The notes under the pieces were generated by a model. The model saw only the letters and a list, made by a program, of their open reading frames with translations, was not told the DNA's origin and ran no database searches. Source: Acidimicrobiia bacterium (GTDB taxonomy: Bacteria > Actinomycetota > Acidimicrobiia > IMCC26256 > JAENVU01). From it: a stretch of DNA of 62,876 nucleotides. The DNA lies in the NCBI GenBank assembly GCA_025361725.1, contig JANYJV010000029.1, positions 1-62,876 on the forward strand, in the 5' to 3' direction. This document shows, piece after piece, positions 7,892 through 16,238 of the stretch. Position numbers and translations under genes: made by a program. Positions within the stretch are counted from its first letter, which is position 1; every line of letters begins with the position of its first letter.

Positions 7892-8704
7892 GTGCAGACC
7901 GACCCCGGGACACTCGTCGACCTCGACCGCTACCCGATCCAGGACCTCGACGATCCGCGCACCCGCGCGCTCGGTGCCGAATGTCGGGCCACGCTGAAGG
8001 CGACCGGCGTCGCGATCCTTCCCGGTTTCGTGTTTCCCACCACCATCGCCACCATCGTCGCGGAAGCGGAGCATCTTGGCGCCGACAGTCACCATCAGGA
8101 TCTCCTCGGGAGCCCTTACCTCGAGATTCCCGCCGACCACTGGCCGGCGGATCACCCCCGTCGCGCTCAAGGCCGAAGTGCGCTCACGGCGATTCCGTAC
8201 GACGATCTCGGTCCCGATTCACCGTTGCGCGTCCTCTACGAGTGGGACGTACTGCTCACTTTCATCGCATCTGCGCTCGGCGCAGGCGAGCTGTTTCGCT
8301 ACGACGATCCGCTCGGCGCAGTGAACGTTGCGGTCATGCGGGACGATGACGAACTCGCGTGGCACTTCGACCAGACCGACTTCGTTGTGTCGATCGCGCT
8401 GCAATCGAGTCGGCGCGGCGGAGACTTCGAGTGTGTGCCGATGCTCCGGACCGCAGACGACGAGCGCTACACCGACGTGGCCGCGACCCTCGACGGAGCC
8501 CAACCTGATCGCGTCACCACCGTCCCGATGACGCCAGGGACGCTCATGTTCTTCGCGGGGCGATACAGCTTGCATCGCGTCACACCGGTCGAGGGCGCAA
8601 CCGACCGCGTCGTCGCACTCCTCGGCTACGACACGCAATCGGGAACCTGTAGCTCCGAGATACTCCGGCTCGTTCGCTACGGCCGCGCCGAAACACGCCG
8701 CTGA
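7892..8704 (+). CDS. 2OG-Fe(II) oxygenase family protein
   Basis: The 270-residue protein has the facial triad of Fe(II)/2-oxoglutarate oxygenases: His158-x-Asp160 in WHFDQTDF, a distal His228 in SLHRVTPV, and Arg239 positioned to bind 2-oxoglutarate. The intact Asp argues for hydroxylation rather than halogenation, because the related radical halogenases carry Gly or Ala there. The start is GTG 7892. It is followed by an SDR gene 38 nt downstream and faces an MDR reductase, which suggests a small oxidation/reduction module. Substrate unknown. Confidence 0.75.
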   Translation: MQTDPGTLVDLDRYPIQDLDDPRTRALGAECRATLKATGVAILPGFVFPTTIATIVAEAEHLGADSHHQDLLGSPYLEIPADHWPADHPRRAQGRSALTAIPYDDLGPDSPLRVLYEWDVLLTFIASALGAGELFRYDDPLGAVNVAVMRDDDELAWHFDQTDFVVSIALQSSRRGGDFECVPMLRTADDERYTDVAATLDGAQPDRVTTVPMTPGTLMFFAGRYSLHRVTPVEGATDRVVALLGYDTQSGTCSSEILRLVRYGRAETRR

Positions 8705-8742
8705 CCAGACTCATCACGACCCATCGACAGGAGCTCACCACC

Positions 8743-9579
8743 ATGCAGGACCTCACCGGAAAAGTCGCGGCCATCACCGGTGGCGCGAGTGGTATCGGAC
8801 GCGCCCTGGCCGACGTCTTCGCCAACCGCGGCATGCATATTGCGCTCGCCGACGTCGAGGCCGGTCCGCTTGCGCTCGCCGTCCGACAACTGAGCGAGCG
8901 CGGCGTGAACGCAATGGGTTTCGAATGCGATGTCGCCGACGCGGCGCAGGTCGAGGCGTTCGCCGCCGCCACCTTCGCCCGGTTCGACACCGCGCACATC
9001 ATCTGCAACAACGCAGGGGTCGGCGGCGGGATGGGTCGGGCCTGGGAGGTTTCTCTCGAAGGGTGGGACTGGACGATCAGCGTGAATCTGATGGGTGTGG
9101 TGAACGGACTACGAGCGTTCGTTCCACGGCTCGTGGAACAGAACGACGGTCACGTGATCAACACCGCATCGCTCGCCGGCCTCAAGGGGTCACCGATGAT
9201 GGCGCCCTACGTCGCGTCAAAACACGCGGTGGTCGGCATCTCCGAGTGTCTCGTGCACGACTTCACCATGAGCGGTGCCGCGGTCGGGGTCTCGGTGCTC
9301 TGCCCGGCATTCATCCGGACCCGCATCGCCGAGTCCGGCCGGAACTGGCCGGGCCGATTGGGCGCCAATCCCCTGCCCTCGTCCGAATCACCGAGTGCCG
9401 ACTTCATCGCCAAGCTGGTGGACGCCGGGATGGAACCGGCCAACTACGCGGCTCGGGTTCTCGATGCGGTAGAAACCAATCGCTTCTTCGTCCTCTCCGA
9501 CGACGCGCACGCCGGCGCCATCCTCACCCGTCACGAAGAAGCCGTGAGCGGTCGGGCACCAACGATCGTGGCCGTCTGA
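8743..9579 (+). CDS. Short-chain dehydrogenase/reductase (SDR)
   Basis: A classical SDR of 278 residues with the cofactor motif TGGASGIG (12-19), NNAG (89-92) and the catalytic Ser143, Tyr156 and Lys160 (NTASLAG, YVASK). An Asp (D37) at the end of the second strand favours NAD over NADP. AGGAG lies about 10 nt before ATG 8743. It probably forms one transcript with the oxygenase upstream. It oxidises or reduces an unknown alcohol/ketone. Confidence 0.85.
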   Translation: MQDLTGKVAAITGGASGIGRALADVFANRGMHIALADVEAGPLALAVRQLSERGVNAMGFECDVADAAQVEAFAAATFARFDTAHIICNNAGVGGGMGRAWEVSLEGWDWTISVNLMGVVNGLRAFVPRLVEQNDGHVINTASLAGLKGSPMMAPYVASKHAVVGISECLVHDFTMSGAAVGVSVLCPAFIRTRIAESGRNWPGRLGANPLPSSESPSADFIAKLVDAGMEPANYAARVLDAVETNRFFVLSDDAHAGAILTRHEEAVSGRAPTIVAV

Positions 9580-9628
9580 GCCGGCGCACCCCGCGCCCGA
9601 TCACGTGTGCCCGTTGCCGCACCGGCGA

Positions 9629-10477
9629 TCAGGGTCGGCCGGCTCCTGGCACGGTGACTTCGCAGGTCTCGATGGCACCTCGGAGCGATCCGGTCTCCGC
9701 CGGGTTGCTCGCATCCGCAGTACATACGTAGAGCGTCGTGCGGTCGGGTCCGCCGAGCATGCAGGCGAAGGCACCGCCGCGGTTCACGGTGACCACGTCG
9801 GTCACCTCGCCGCCCTCCCGTACCCGCAGCACCCGCCCCGTGAGCGGACACGCAGACCAGATCGCGCCCTCGGCGTCAAGACAGATCCCGTCCGGCACGG
9901 CACCGTCGAGTTGCGCCCACACCCGCCGGTTGGAGAGTTCGCCGTCGGCCGCGACGTCGAAGGCGGTCAGGCATCCACCGAAACTCTCGCCCATGATGAG
10001 CGTGGCACCATCGGGGGTGATCACGGTGCCGTTCGGAAACCGAATCTCGGTGGCCGCAAGATGGGCGGATCCATCGGGATCGACCCGGATCAATCCGGTT
10101 GGTGTCGGCGCCTCTCCGGAGTCGAGGTCGAATCCGAAGTTGCCGATGTACGCGCGACCCGCTGCGTCCACCACCATGTCGTTGCAGTGCCAGGGTGCGA
10201 GTCCGGACAAGTCGGCGAGCTCCGAGAGTTGTCCGTCATCGAACCGGAGCAACTTCCGGTCGTCCATGGACACGATGAGCAGACGCCCTTCCGGATCCCA
10301 ACCCAGTCCGGACGGCCGGTGCTCGACGACGACGACCTCGGTCAGCATGCCGGCAGGAGTCAGGGCCAGGACGCGGGCCGCGTGTTGGTCCGAGAAATAC
10401 AGCTGACCATCGTGCCAACGCGGACCCTCGGGAAACCGCAGTCCTTCGACCAACACCGACGTCGTGAGTTCAGCCAT
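9629..10477 (-). CDS. SMP-30/gluconolactonase-family hydrolase
   Basis: The 282-residue six-bladed beta-propeller has the metal-binding residues of the SMP-30/LRE family: Glu in FPEGPRW (about residue 17), Asn in HCNDMVVD (about 99), Asn in RFPNGTVI (about 148) and Asp in VPDGICLD (about 196). Relatives hydrolyse lactones of sugars or organophosphates using a divalent cation. It stands alone between an SDR (convergent) and a pirin gene on the same strand. Substrate unknown. Confidence 0.85.
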   Translation of the reverse strand: MAELTTSVLVEGLRFPEGPRWHDGQLYFSDQHAARVLALTPAGMLTEVVVVEHRPSGLGWDPEGRLLIVSMDDRKLLRFDDGQLSELADLSGLAPWHCNDMVVDAAGRAYIGNFGFDLDSGEAPTPTGLIRVDPDGSAHLAATEIRFPNGTVITPDGATLIMGESFGGCLTAFDVAADGELSNRRVWAQLDGAVPDGICLDAEGAIWSACPLTGRVLRVREGGEVTDVVTVNRGGAFACMLGGPDRTTLYVCTADASNPAETGSLRGAIETCEVTVPGAGRP

Positions 10478-10523
10478 TCGCCGAGTCTGGCACCGCGCGG
10501 CGCGTCGCGCGTCGGCGCAGTGG

Positions 10524-11360
10524 CTATCGAGCGATCGCGCCGAAGCGGCCGCTCTGGAAGTCGCTGATCGCGGTCTCGATCTCTTGGCTCGTGTTCATCA
10601 CGAACGGTCCGTAGCGGGCAACCGGTTCGCGCAGCGCTTGTCCGGCGAGCACCAGGTGTTCACTCGGCTCGGACCCTGAGTTCGCGAGGACGATCTCGTC
10701 ACCCTCGGTGTCATAGATGCGCAGCGTGCCGTCGCCATCTCCCGCGAACGTGTACACCATCGCGGTTTCACCCTCGGCGACATCAACCCGAATCTCGCGG
10801 CCCGACGGCAATGACACGTGCAGGTAGGTCACCGGCGAGTGCGTCTCGACCGGACCGGCGACACCACCGAACGAACCCGCAATGATCCGGACGACCAAGC
10901 CGTCGTCGGAGACCTTCGGAATCTGGCCGGCGGCAAACTCCTGGTATCGCGGTGCAATCATCTTTTGCGCGGCGGGCAGGTTCACCCACAGCTGAAATCC
11001 GTGCATGCGGCCACCGTCGGCGTTGAGTTCACGGGCCGGCATCTCGGAGTGGATCACGCCGGATCCGGCGGTCATCCACTGCACCGCGCCCGGGCCGATC
11101 CGTCCGGCATTCCCAGCCGAGTCCTCGTGTTCACTCGCGCCCGAGATCATGTACGTCACCGTCTCGAATCCACGATGCGGATGGTCAGGCGCTCCCTTTG
11201 CCTGGCCCGGCTCGACCTCGACCGGACCCATCTCGTCCAACAGCAGGAACGGATCCACCAGGGACAGCCTCGGCGAGGGGAACGGGCGTCGCACCTCGAA
11301 CCCTGCGCCTTCCAACTGGCGGTGCGCCTCAACCGTTGCGACCACGGTGCGTTCGCTCAT
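10524..11360 (-). CDS. Pirin-family bicupin protein
   Basis: The 278-residue protein has the N-terminal cupin with the metal site HPHRGFETVTY (His60, His62) plus HSEMP and the later Glu, and a second cupin-like C-terminal domain, matching the usual pirin length. Bacterial pirins act as quercetinases or as regulators of central metabolism; which applies here cannot be read. ATG 11360 opens MSERTVVATVEAH; the open frame upstream belongs to a tandem repeat and is not coding. Confidence 0.85.
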   Translation of the reverse strand: MSERTVVATVEAHRQLEGAGFEVRRPFPSPRLSLVDPFLLLDEMGPVEVEPGQAKGAPDHPHRGFETVTYMISGASEHEDSAGNAGRIGPGAVQWMTAGSGVIHSEMPARELNADGGRMHGFQLWVNLPAAQKMIAPRYQEFAAGQIPKVSDDGLVVRIIAGSFGGVAGPVETHSPVTYLHVSLPSGREIRVDVAEGETAMVYTFAGDGDGTLRIYDTEGDEIVLANSGSEPSEHLVLAGQALREPVARYGPFVMNTSQEIETAISDFQSGRFGAIAR

Positions 11361-11370
11361 CGTCTGATCC

Positions 11371-11540
11371 TCCACTCCGGCGCGGCGTCCACCGCACTGC
11401 GAGCCTCCTGCGTCACCAGATTGCTCCTCCGTCGCTCCCGGGCTACTCCGGAGGCTTCCACTCCGGCACGGCATCCGCCGCACTGCGAGCCTCCTGCGTC
11501 ACCAGATTGCTCCTCCGTCGCTCCCGGGCTACTCCGGAGG
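11371..11540. repeat. Two tandem copies of an 86-bp repeat
   Basis: Positions 11371-11456 and 11457-11540 are two nearly identical copies (three differences by eye, all in the first 30 bases) of a unit starting TCCACTCCGGCGCGGC and ending GGGCTACTCCGGAGG. They fill most of the 267-base gap between the divergent pirin and TesB-like genes. CTCCGGAG is itself palindromic. I see no gene in this gap. Confidence 0.9.
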
Positions 11541-11627
11541 CCGCGCTCGCCGGGTTCAGGACAAGTCAACTCGGCCCGACCCACGCGCATTCCCTGACCC
11601 TCGGTACCGGCGGCTACGTTCCGACCG

Positions 11628-12449
11628 ATGGACGCGGTTGCTTTTTACGGCCTCGAGCGCACCGACGACCCCAATCATTGGAGGCTCCCGGTCATACCGT
11701 CATTGTGTTCCGGGCTCGGCGCGCTCTTCGGTGGCTGCGGGCTGGGCGCGTGCGTAGAAGCCCTCGAACAGGCGACGGGCCGGCCCCTGGTGTGGGCGAC
11801 CGGTCAGTACCTCTCCTACGCCCGGCCGCCGGCGATCCTGGACATCCGCGTCGACGAAGTGGTCCGGGGCCATCAGGTCTCCCAGGCGCGCGCGGTCGCT
11901 CGCGTCGACGGCCACGAGATCCTGACCGTCAACGCCGCGCTGGGTCATCGAGACGTCATCCACCACGGCGAGTGGGCGGAGATGCCGGCGGTGTGCCGGC
12001 CCGAGGACTGCCCGCCCCGCCAGATCCTGGAGCGCCACGAAGGTTCGATCATGGATCGCACCGAGATGCGCATGGCCGACGCGCGGAACTTCGACGACCT
12101 CGACGGCACTCCCGGCACCGGTCGCTGCGCGCTGTGGGTCCGCCTGCCCGGCCTCTTGGAGGTCTCGCCGGCCGCGCTTTCCATCGTCGGTGACTACGTC
12201 CCGTTCGGAATCTCCCAAGCCCTTGGCCAACGTGCCGGTGGGAACAGTCTGGACAACACCCTGCGCGTCGCGCATCGGGTACCCACCGATTGGATCCTCG
12301 CCGACATCCGGGTCCATGCGATCGCCGACGGCTTCGGTCACGGCCTCGTGCATCTCTGGGCCGAAGACGGCACACTGCTCGGCACGGCAAGCCAATCGAC
12401 CATCGTGCGCAACTGGCGCGACGACCCACCGGAAGGAACTCGAACATGA
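11628..12449 (+). CDS. TesB-like acyl-CoA thioesterase family protein
   Basis: The 273-residue protein is a double-hotdog of the TesB type: RPPAILDIRVDEVVRGHQ in the first half, and NSLDNTLRVAHRVPTDWIL followed by GHGLVHLWAEDGTLLGTASQS in the second, the classical C-terminal TesB signature. It would hydrolyse medium- or long-chain acyl-CoA. The next gene, an F420-dependent oxidoreductase, overlaps it by 4 nt (ATGA), so the two are translated together. The N-terminal catalytic block is less clear than the C-terminal one. Confidence 0.8.
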   Translation: MDAVAFYGLERTDDPNHWRLPVIPSLCSGLGALFGGCGLGACVEALEQATGRPLVWATGQYLSYARPPAILDIRVDEVVRGHQVSQARAVARVDGHEILTVNAALGHRDVIHHGEWAEMPAVCRPEDCPPRQILERHEGSIMDRTEMRMADARNFDDLDGTPGTGRCALWVRLPGLLEVSPAALSIVGDYVPFGISQALGQRAGGNSLDNTLRVAHRVPTDWILADIRVHAIADGFGHGLVHLWAEDGTLLGTASQSTIVRNWRDDPPEGTRT

Positions 12450-13411
12450 CGGTGACACAACGTTGGGGCCTCACGATTCCCCTCGCCGGGGTGCCGCTCA
12501 TGAAACACAAGGAGTGGCTCGTCGAGTTGGAGGACCTCGGGTTCACCGACGTCTGGTCGGCCGAGACGAACGGCACGGACGCCTTCACGCCACTCGTGCT
12601 GGCCGCGGTCTGGGCGCCGTCGCTGCGGCTCGGACAGGCCATCGTCCCGGTGTACACGCGCGGACCTGCGCTTCTGGCCCAGTCCATCGCGACGCTGGCG
12701 GACATCGCACCCGGCCGCGCCGTGCTCGGCATCGGTTCATCGAGCAACGTGATCGTCGAACGTTGGAACGGCATCCCGTTCGAGCTTCCGTACCAACACG
12801 TCCGTGACACCGTCCGCTTCCTCCGTCGCGCGCTCGCCGGCGAGAAGGTGACCGAGGACTACGAGACGTTCTCCATCAAAGGATTCCGGCTCGGCATCCG
12901 CCTTCCTGAACCCCCGCCGATCCTGGTCGCGGCGCTCCGGGAAGGAATGTTGCGCCTCGCGGGGCGCGAAGCCGACGGCGCCATCGTGAACTGGCTCTCC
13001 GCGGAGGATGTCAAGACGGTCGCACCCATCGTCGGCGAGGGGAAAGAGGTGGCCGCGCGCATTTTTGTCCTCCCCACCGAAGACCGAGACACCGTGCGCG
13101 CGATCGGTCGCCGCATGGTCGCCGAGTACCTGAACGTCCCTGTGTACGCCGCGTTCCACGAATGGATCGGCCGCGGCGATGCCCTGCGCCCGATGTGGGA
13201 CGCGTGGAAGTCCGGCGAGCGCGCCGCTGCGGTCGAGGCCGTTCCGGACTCCGTGCTCGACGAACTCATCGTGTGGGGCTCGCCGGAACAGTGCGCGGAA
13301 GGGGTGCGGCGCTACGCGGACAACGGCATCACGACGCCGGCGCCGATGATCATCGCCGACCCTCCCACGGCCAGGACCACGATCCGGGCCCTCGCCAAAC
13401 TCAAGCCCTGA
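12446..13411 (+). CDS. LLM-class F420-dependent oxidoreductase
   Basis: The 321-residue TIM-barrel protein opens TVTQRWGLTIPLAGVPL and has LGFTDVWSAE, the LRLGQAIVPVYTRGPALLAQ stretch and the ALGIGSS-like LGIGSSSNVIVERWNG segment of luciferase-like (bac_luciferase) F420 enzymes. It most likely uses reduced coenzyme F420, whose biosynthetic genes lie at 46.0-48.3 kb. GGAAGGA at 12431-12437 precedes the ATG. Coupling to a thioesterase gene suggests an acyl-CoA or xenobiotic pathway; the substrate is unknown. Confidence 0.85.
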   Translation: MTVTQRWGLTIPLAGVPLMKHKEWLVELEDLGFTDVWSAETNGTDAFTPLVLAAVWAPSLRLGQAIVPVYTRGPALLAQSIATLADIAPGRAVLGIGSSSNVIVERWNGIPFELPYQHVRDTVRFLRRALAGEKVTEDYETFSIKGFRLGIRLPEPPPILVAALREGMLRLAGREADGAIVNWLSAEDVKTVAPIVGEGKEVAARIFVLPTEDRDTVRAIGRRMVAEYLNVPVYAAFHEWIGRGDALRPMWDAWKSGERAAAVEAVPDSVLDELIVWGSPEQCAEGVRRYADNGITTPAPMIIADPPTARTTIRALAKLKP

Positions 13412-13496
13412 ACCCCGGAGCGCGTCCGAAGGGTTTCGATTCGTCCACCGGTTGGTACAACTCGTCGGGCCGCCCAGACCGCAGCGGGGTGGGTAC

Positions 13497-14330
13497 ATGC
13501 ATCGACATTCGACACGTCTCCAACGGTCCGCCCGCGTCGGCGCGATCGTGGTGGCCGTCATCGCCGCCGGCTCGTGCCGCCAAGCGATCGCCACCTACCC
13601 CTCCACCGATCCCCGACCGGCCGCGACCACGTTGCTCACCCCGAACGGCACCGACGCCTACAACTACGCCTCCTCAACCGGTCAGATGCAGGTCGCGGCG
13701 CTTGACACCAACACCTCGGCCAATCTGCGCAGCGCCTTCTGGCCGGCCGACAGTCCCCTCGTCACGGATGCGCAGTCCTGTGCGACCTGGGCGTCCGAGT
13801 CGATCGCGTTGGCCCAACAAGGCGCCGCGCTGCGCATCGCCACTGCGAACGGATCGACGCGTGCCATCACGGTGACGAAAAACATCGTGTTCGGTGCGAC
13901 CTGGATCTTCAATGTGCACACGTGGGACACCGCCGCCGCCCCGGCATTCCAGCCGGCGGAATCGATCAGCCTCAAGCCCGAACTCTGGCCGAACGACATG
14001 GAGTCCCCGCTGCCCTGGCACGTCTGCGTCCGAACCATCGCCGCCAATCTGGACCTCAAGGTGTGGCGGAGCGACGAGACCGAGCCCGCTTGGGCTGACT
14101 CCGTCCATGGCGGTTCGGTGACCCTGCCCGAGAATGCCGTGTATCCCGGTGCCACCGGCTGGTACATCGGCCATCTCAGCGCCGGCACCCAGGCCGAGTT
14201 CTCCGACCTCAGGACCTGGAAGCTGGTGGTCGGACCGGCCGCCGCTTCGCAACCGACGCCTGCACTCGTGGCCACTTCCACCGCAACTCCGGGCGCCGTC
14301 ACCGTGACCGGTGGTCTCCCCCTGCCCTGA
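13497..14330 (+). CDS. Secreted protein of unknown function (possible lipoprotein)
   Basis: The 277-residue product begins with Arg/His-rich residues and a hydrophobic stretch (VGAIVVAVIAAGSC), ending in a Cys at about residue 27 that could be lipidated, though AAGSC is a weak lipobox. The body is Ser/Thr/Ala-rich with a WIFNVHTWDTAAAPAF segment and a Pro/Ala/Thr-rich tail. I do not recognise the family. GGGGTGGG sits just upstream of ATG 13497. It is followed convergently by a mycothiol-type gene 5 nt away. Confidence 0.6.
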   Translation: MHRHSTRLQRSARVGAIVVAVIAAGSCRQAIATYPSTDPRPAATTLLTPNGTDAYNYASSTGQMQVAALDTNTSANLRSAFWPADSPLVTDAQSCATWASESIALAQQGAALRIATANGSTRAITVTKNIVFGATWIFNVHTWDTAAAPAFQPAESISLKPELWPNDMESPLPWHVCVRTIAANLDLKVWRSDETEPAWADSVHGGSVTLPENAVYPGATGWYIGHLSAGTQAEFSDLRTWKLVVGPAAASQPTPALVATSTATPGAVTVTGGLPLP

Positions 14331-14335
14331 GCAGG

Positions 14336-15079
14336 TCAGAAGCTCCGCATCGCCGCGTGGGCATCGAGCACGCCTGGGTCGCCGAAGACTTCAAGGCCCT
14401 CGAGCTCGCGTCGACCGTTCAGGTACAGGAGCAGATCGCTCGCCGGGCCGCGCACCGCAACATCACCCTTCGCGTGTTCGCGAGACACCACCACGCCGTT
14501 GGGTTCGAACCGCAGCAGCCACTCCCCCTCCGCGTCGGTGGCGTGGAAGTGAACGGTCTCTCCGGTTCCGCACAGTGCTTCGGCCCCTGCGGGATTGAAT
14601 TTCATCGACGGCGTGAGATTCTCGAGTCGCTCGTCGATACCGTCGATCGCGACGTCCGCACGGAGCGCGTCCTGAGTTCCCAGGGCGCTCTGCGCGTCCC
14701 AGCGGTGGACCGCGGTCTCGTGTGCCATACGCCGCGACCAGAAGCGGGCGTGCTGGTCGACGCCCCATGACCACATATCGGCGAGGGGGTCGATGTCGGA
14801 CAGTGCCGACGTCAGCGTTGCCGCGCCGGCCTCGAACCAGTCCGGATACGACGCCGGATCGTCCGGGAGTCCGAGATCCAGATCGCCGGGATTCGCGAAC
14901 TCGTGCGACGCCGCGATGGCAAGCACCCAGCGATGCGTCGTCCCGGTGTGCTTCACCAATTTCGCCATCGACCATTCCGGCGTGGCCGGTACCGGCGCGT
15001 CGGGTCCGGTGGCGCGTGCAGCAGTCGCGAGGGCGTTCGCCTCGTCGGCGATGACGTCGATCAACGTGGTGTGGTCCAT
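14336..15079 (-). CDS. Maleylpyruvate isomerase-family (mycothiol-dependent, DinB-like) protein
   Basis: The 247-residue protein has an N-terminal four-helix DinB-like domain with His in KHTGTTHRW (about 44-50) and HETAVHRWDA (about 121-127), which form the metal site of mycothiol-dependent maleylpyruvate isomerase-family proteins, and a C-terminal SCP2-like domain ending in the LLYLNGR stretch. The family is largely actinobacterial and may act as thiol-S-transferases. ATG 15079 or GTG 15082 are both possible. The SRAP gene ends 9 nt upstream of its start. Confidence 0.8.
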   Translation of the reverse strand: MDHTTLIDVIADEANALATAARATGPDAPVPATPEWSMAKLVKHTGTTHRWVLAIAASHEFANPGDLDLGLPDDPASYPDWFEAGAATLTSALSDIDPLADMWSWGVDQHARFWSRRMAHETAVHRWDAQSALGTQDALRADVAIDGIDERLENLTPSMKFNPAGAEALCGTGETVHFHATDAEGEWLLRFEPNGVVVSREHAKGDVAVRGPASDLLLYLNGRRELEGLEVFGDPGVLDAHAAMRSF

Positions 15080-15088
15080 CACCGAACG

Positions 15089-15784
15089 TTACGGGAAGAG
15101 AGTGAGCGGGTCTTCTCGGACCAGCAGCGCGGCATCGTCGTTGCGCGCGGAGTTCACCCGCGTGCTCACCGGGTGGAACGTGAGCAGATCATCGGGCGCA
15201 GGTCGGAGCAACCGGGCGAGCGCGCCCGCGTCTCTCGCGTCTCGGTCGAGCCACTCGTCCCAGTCCGCGGGGTCGAGGACCACCGGCATCCGGTCGTGGA
15301 CTGGTCGCATGGTGACGTTCGCGATCGTGGTGATGACCGTGCACGTCAGGAGCGGATCGGCCTCGGGTTCGCCCCGCCACGACTCCCACAGCCCGGCAAA
15401 GGCCATCGGCGCGTCGTCCACGGCGTGGACGTACATCGGAACCGTTTTGGCGCTGCCGGCCTGCCACTCGTAGAACCCATCGACCGGGATCAGGCACCGT
15501 CGGCGTTCGAAGGCACCCTTGAACGCAGCCTTTTCCGAGACGGACTCGGCCCGGGCATTGATCATGCGATCACCAATCGGCGTGCTGTCCGCCCACGGTG
15601 GCACCAGCCCCCACCGCAGCTGGCTCAGCGAACGGACTTGATCGCGATCACGAACGACGGAGACCTCCATCCGGGGCGCCACGTTGTAGTGGGGTTCGAT
15701 CGACGTGCCCGCGACCACTTCGTCGATATCGAAGCGCTCGACCAAGAGCGTCGGCGCGCTCGCCTGAACGAATCGACCGCACAC
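15089..15784 (-). CDS. SOS response-associated peptidase (SRAP/YedK/HMCES) family
   Basis: The 231-residue protein starts MCGRF, so Cys2 becomes the N-terminal nucleophile that forms a thiazolidine crosslink with abasic sites in single-stranded DNA. The other family hallmarks are present: YNVAPRM, RWGLVPPWA, INARAES, the GFYEW block with its Glu, and HDRMPVVL with the active-site His. It protects abasic sites during replication. It lies 3 nt after the stop-adjacent DUF3052 gene on the same strand. Confidence 0.92.
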   Translation of the reverse strand: MCGRFVQASAPTLLVERFDIDEVVAGTSIEPHYNVAPRMEVSVVRDRDQVRSLSQLRWGLVPPWADSTPIGDRMINARAESVSEKAAFKGAFERRRCLIPVDGFYEWQAGSAKTVPMYVHAVDDAPMAFAGLWESWRGEPEADPLLTCTVITTIANVTMRPVHDRMPVVLDPADWDEWLDRDARDAGALARLLRPAPDDLLTFHPVSTRVNSARNDDAALLVREDPLTLFP

Positions 15785-15787
15785 CGA

Positions 15788-16204
15788 TCAGCGGCGAGCG
15801 GAACGATCCGCAACTCGGTACACGAACCGCAACGCCGACCAGGTCTCATCGATCGCGCACACTTTGTTGTCCACAAGCCCGCAGTCGAGTCCGGTTTGCT
15901 GCACCGGGTCGAACGTCAGGTCGGTCGCGACACAGCTGGCCTTCTTGGGCCACGCCACCCAGAGTCCGCCGGCCGGCTGCAACGCGCGTGCCATCACCGG
16001 AAACCGACGCGCGAGTTCGCGTTCGCGCGTTGCGAAGAACACGATGACGTCGAGCTTGCCGCGCGCCTGCTCGCGGACCTCAACGCCATCGGGCAGCGGA
16101 GCGAGAGTCTGCGCGAAATTCGCTGGCGCGGCGAGGAGCGCGACCATCGCGCCATCATTGATGCCCAGCTTCTTGACCAGTGGTGTTCCCGAGTACCCCG
16201 CCAT
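15788..16204 (-). CDS. DUF3052-family protein
   Basis: The 138-residue protein begins MAGYSGTPLVKKLGINDG and carries DVIVFFATRERELARRF and LWVAWPKKAS blocks and the DNKVCAIDETWSALRFVYR tail that are typical of DUF3052. The family is common in actinobacteria and has no established function. ATG 16204 is chosen because the extra 44 upstream codons match nothing and run toward the MFS gene. It sits in a same-strand series with the MFS, SRAP and DinB-like genes. Confidence 0.8.
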   Translation of the reverse strand: MAGYSGTPLVKKLGINDGAMVALLAAPANFAQTLAPLPDGVEVREQARGKLDVIVFFATRERELARRFPVMARALQPAGGLWVAWPKKASCVATDLTFDPVQQTGLDCGLVDNKVCAIDETWSALRFVYRVADRSARR

Positions 16205-16238
16205 GCGTCGACCATCCGATCGCGTTCGCGTCCCCCAG

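Noticed and set aside
14501..14525. tRNA T-arm-like GGTTCGAACC within the DinB-like gene
   Set aside because: No cloverleaf can be built around it and it lies within a well-supported coding region; no tRNA was found in the window.
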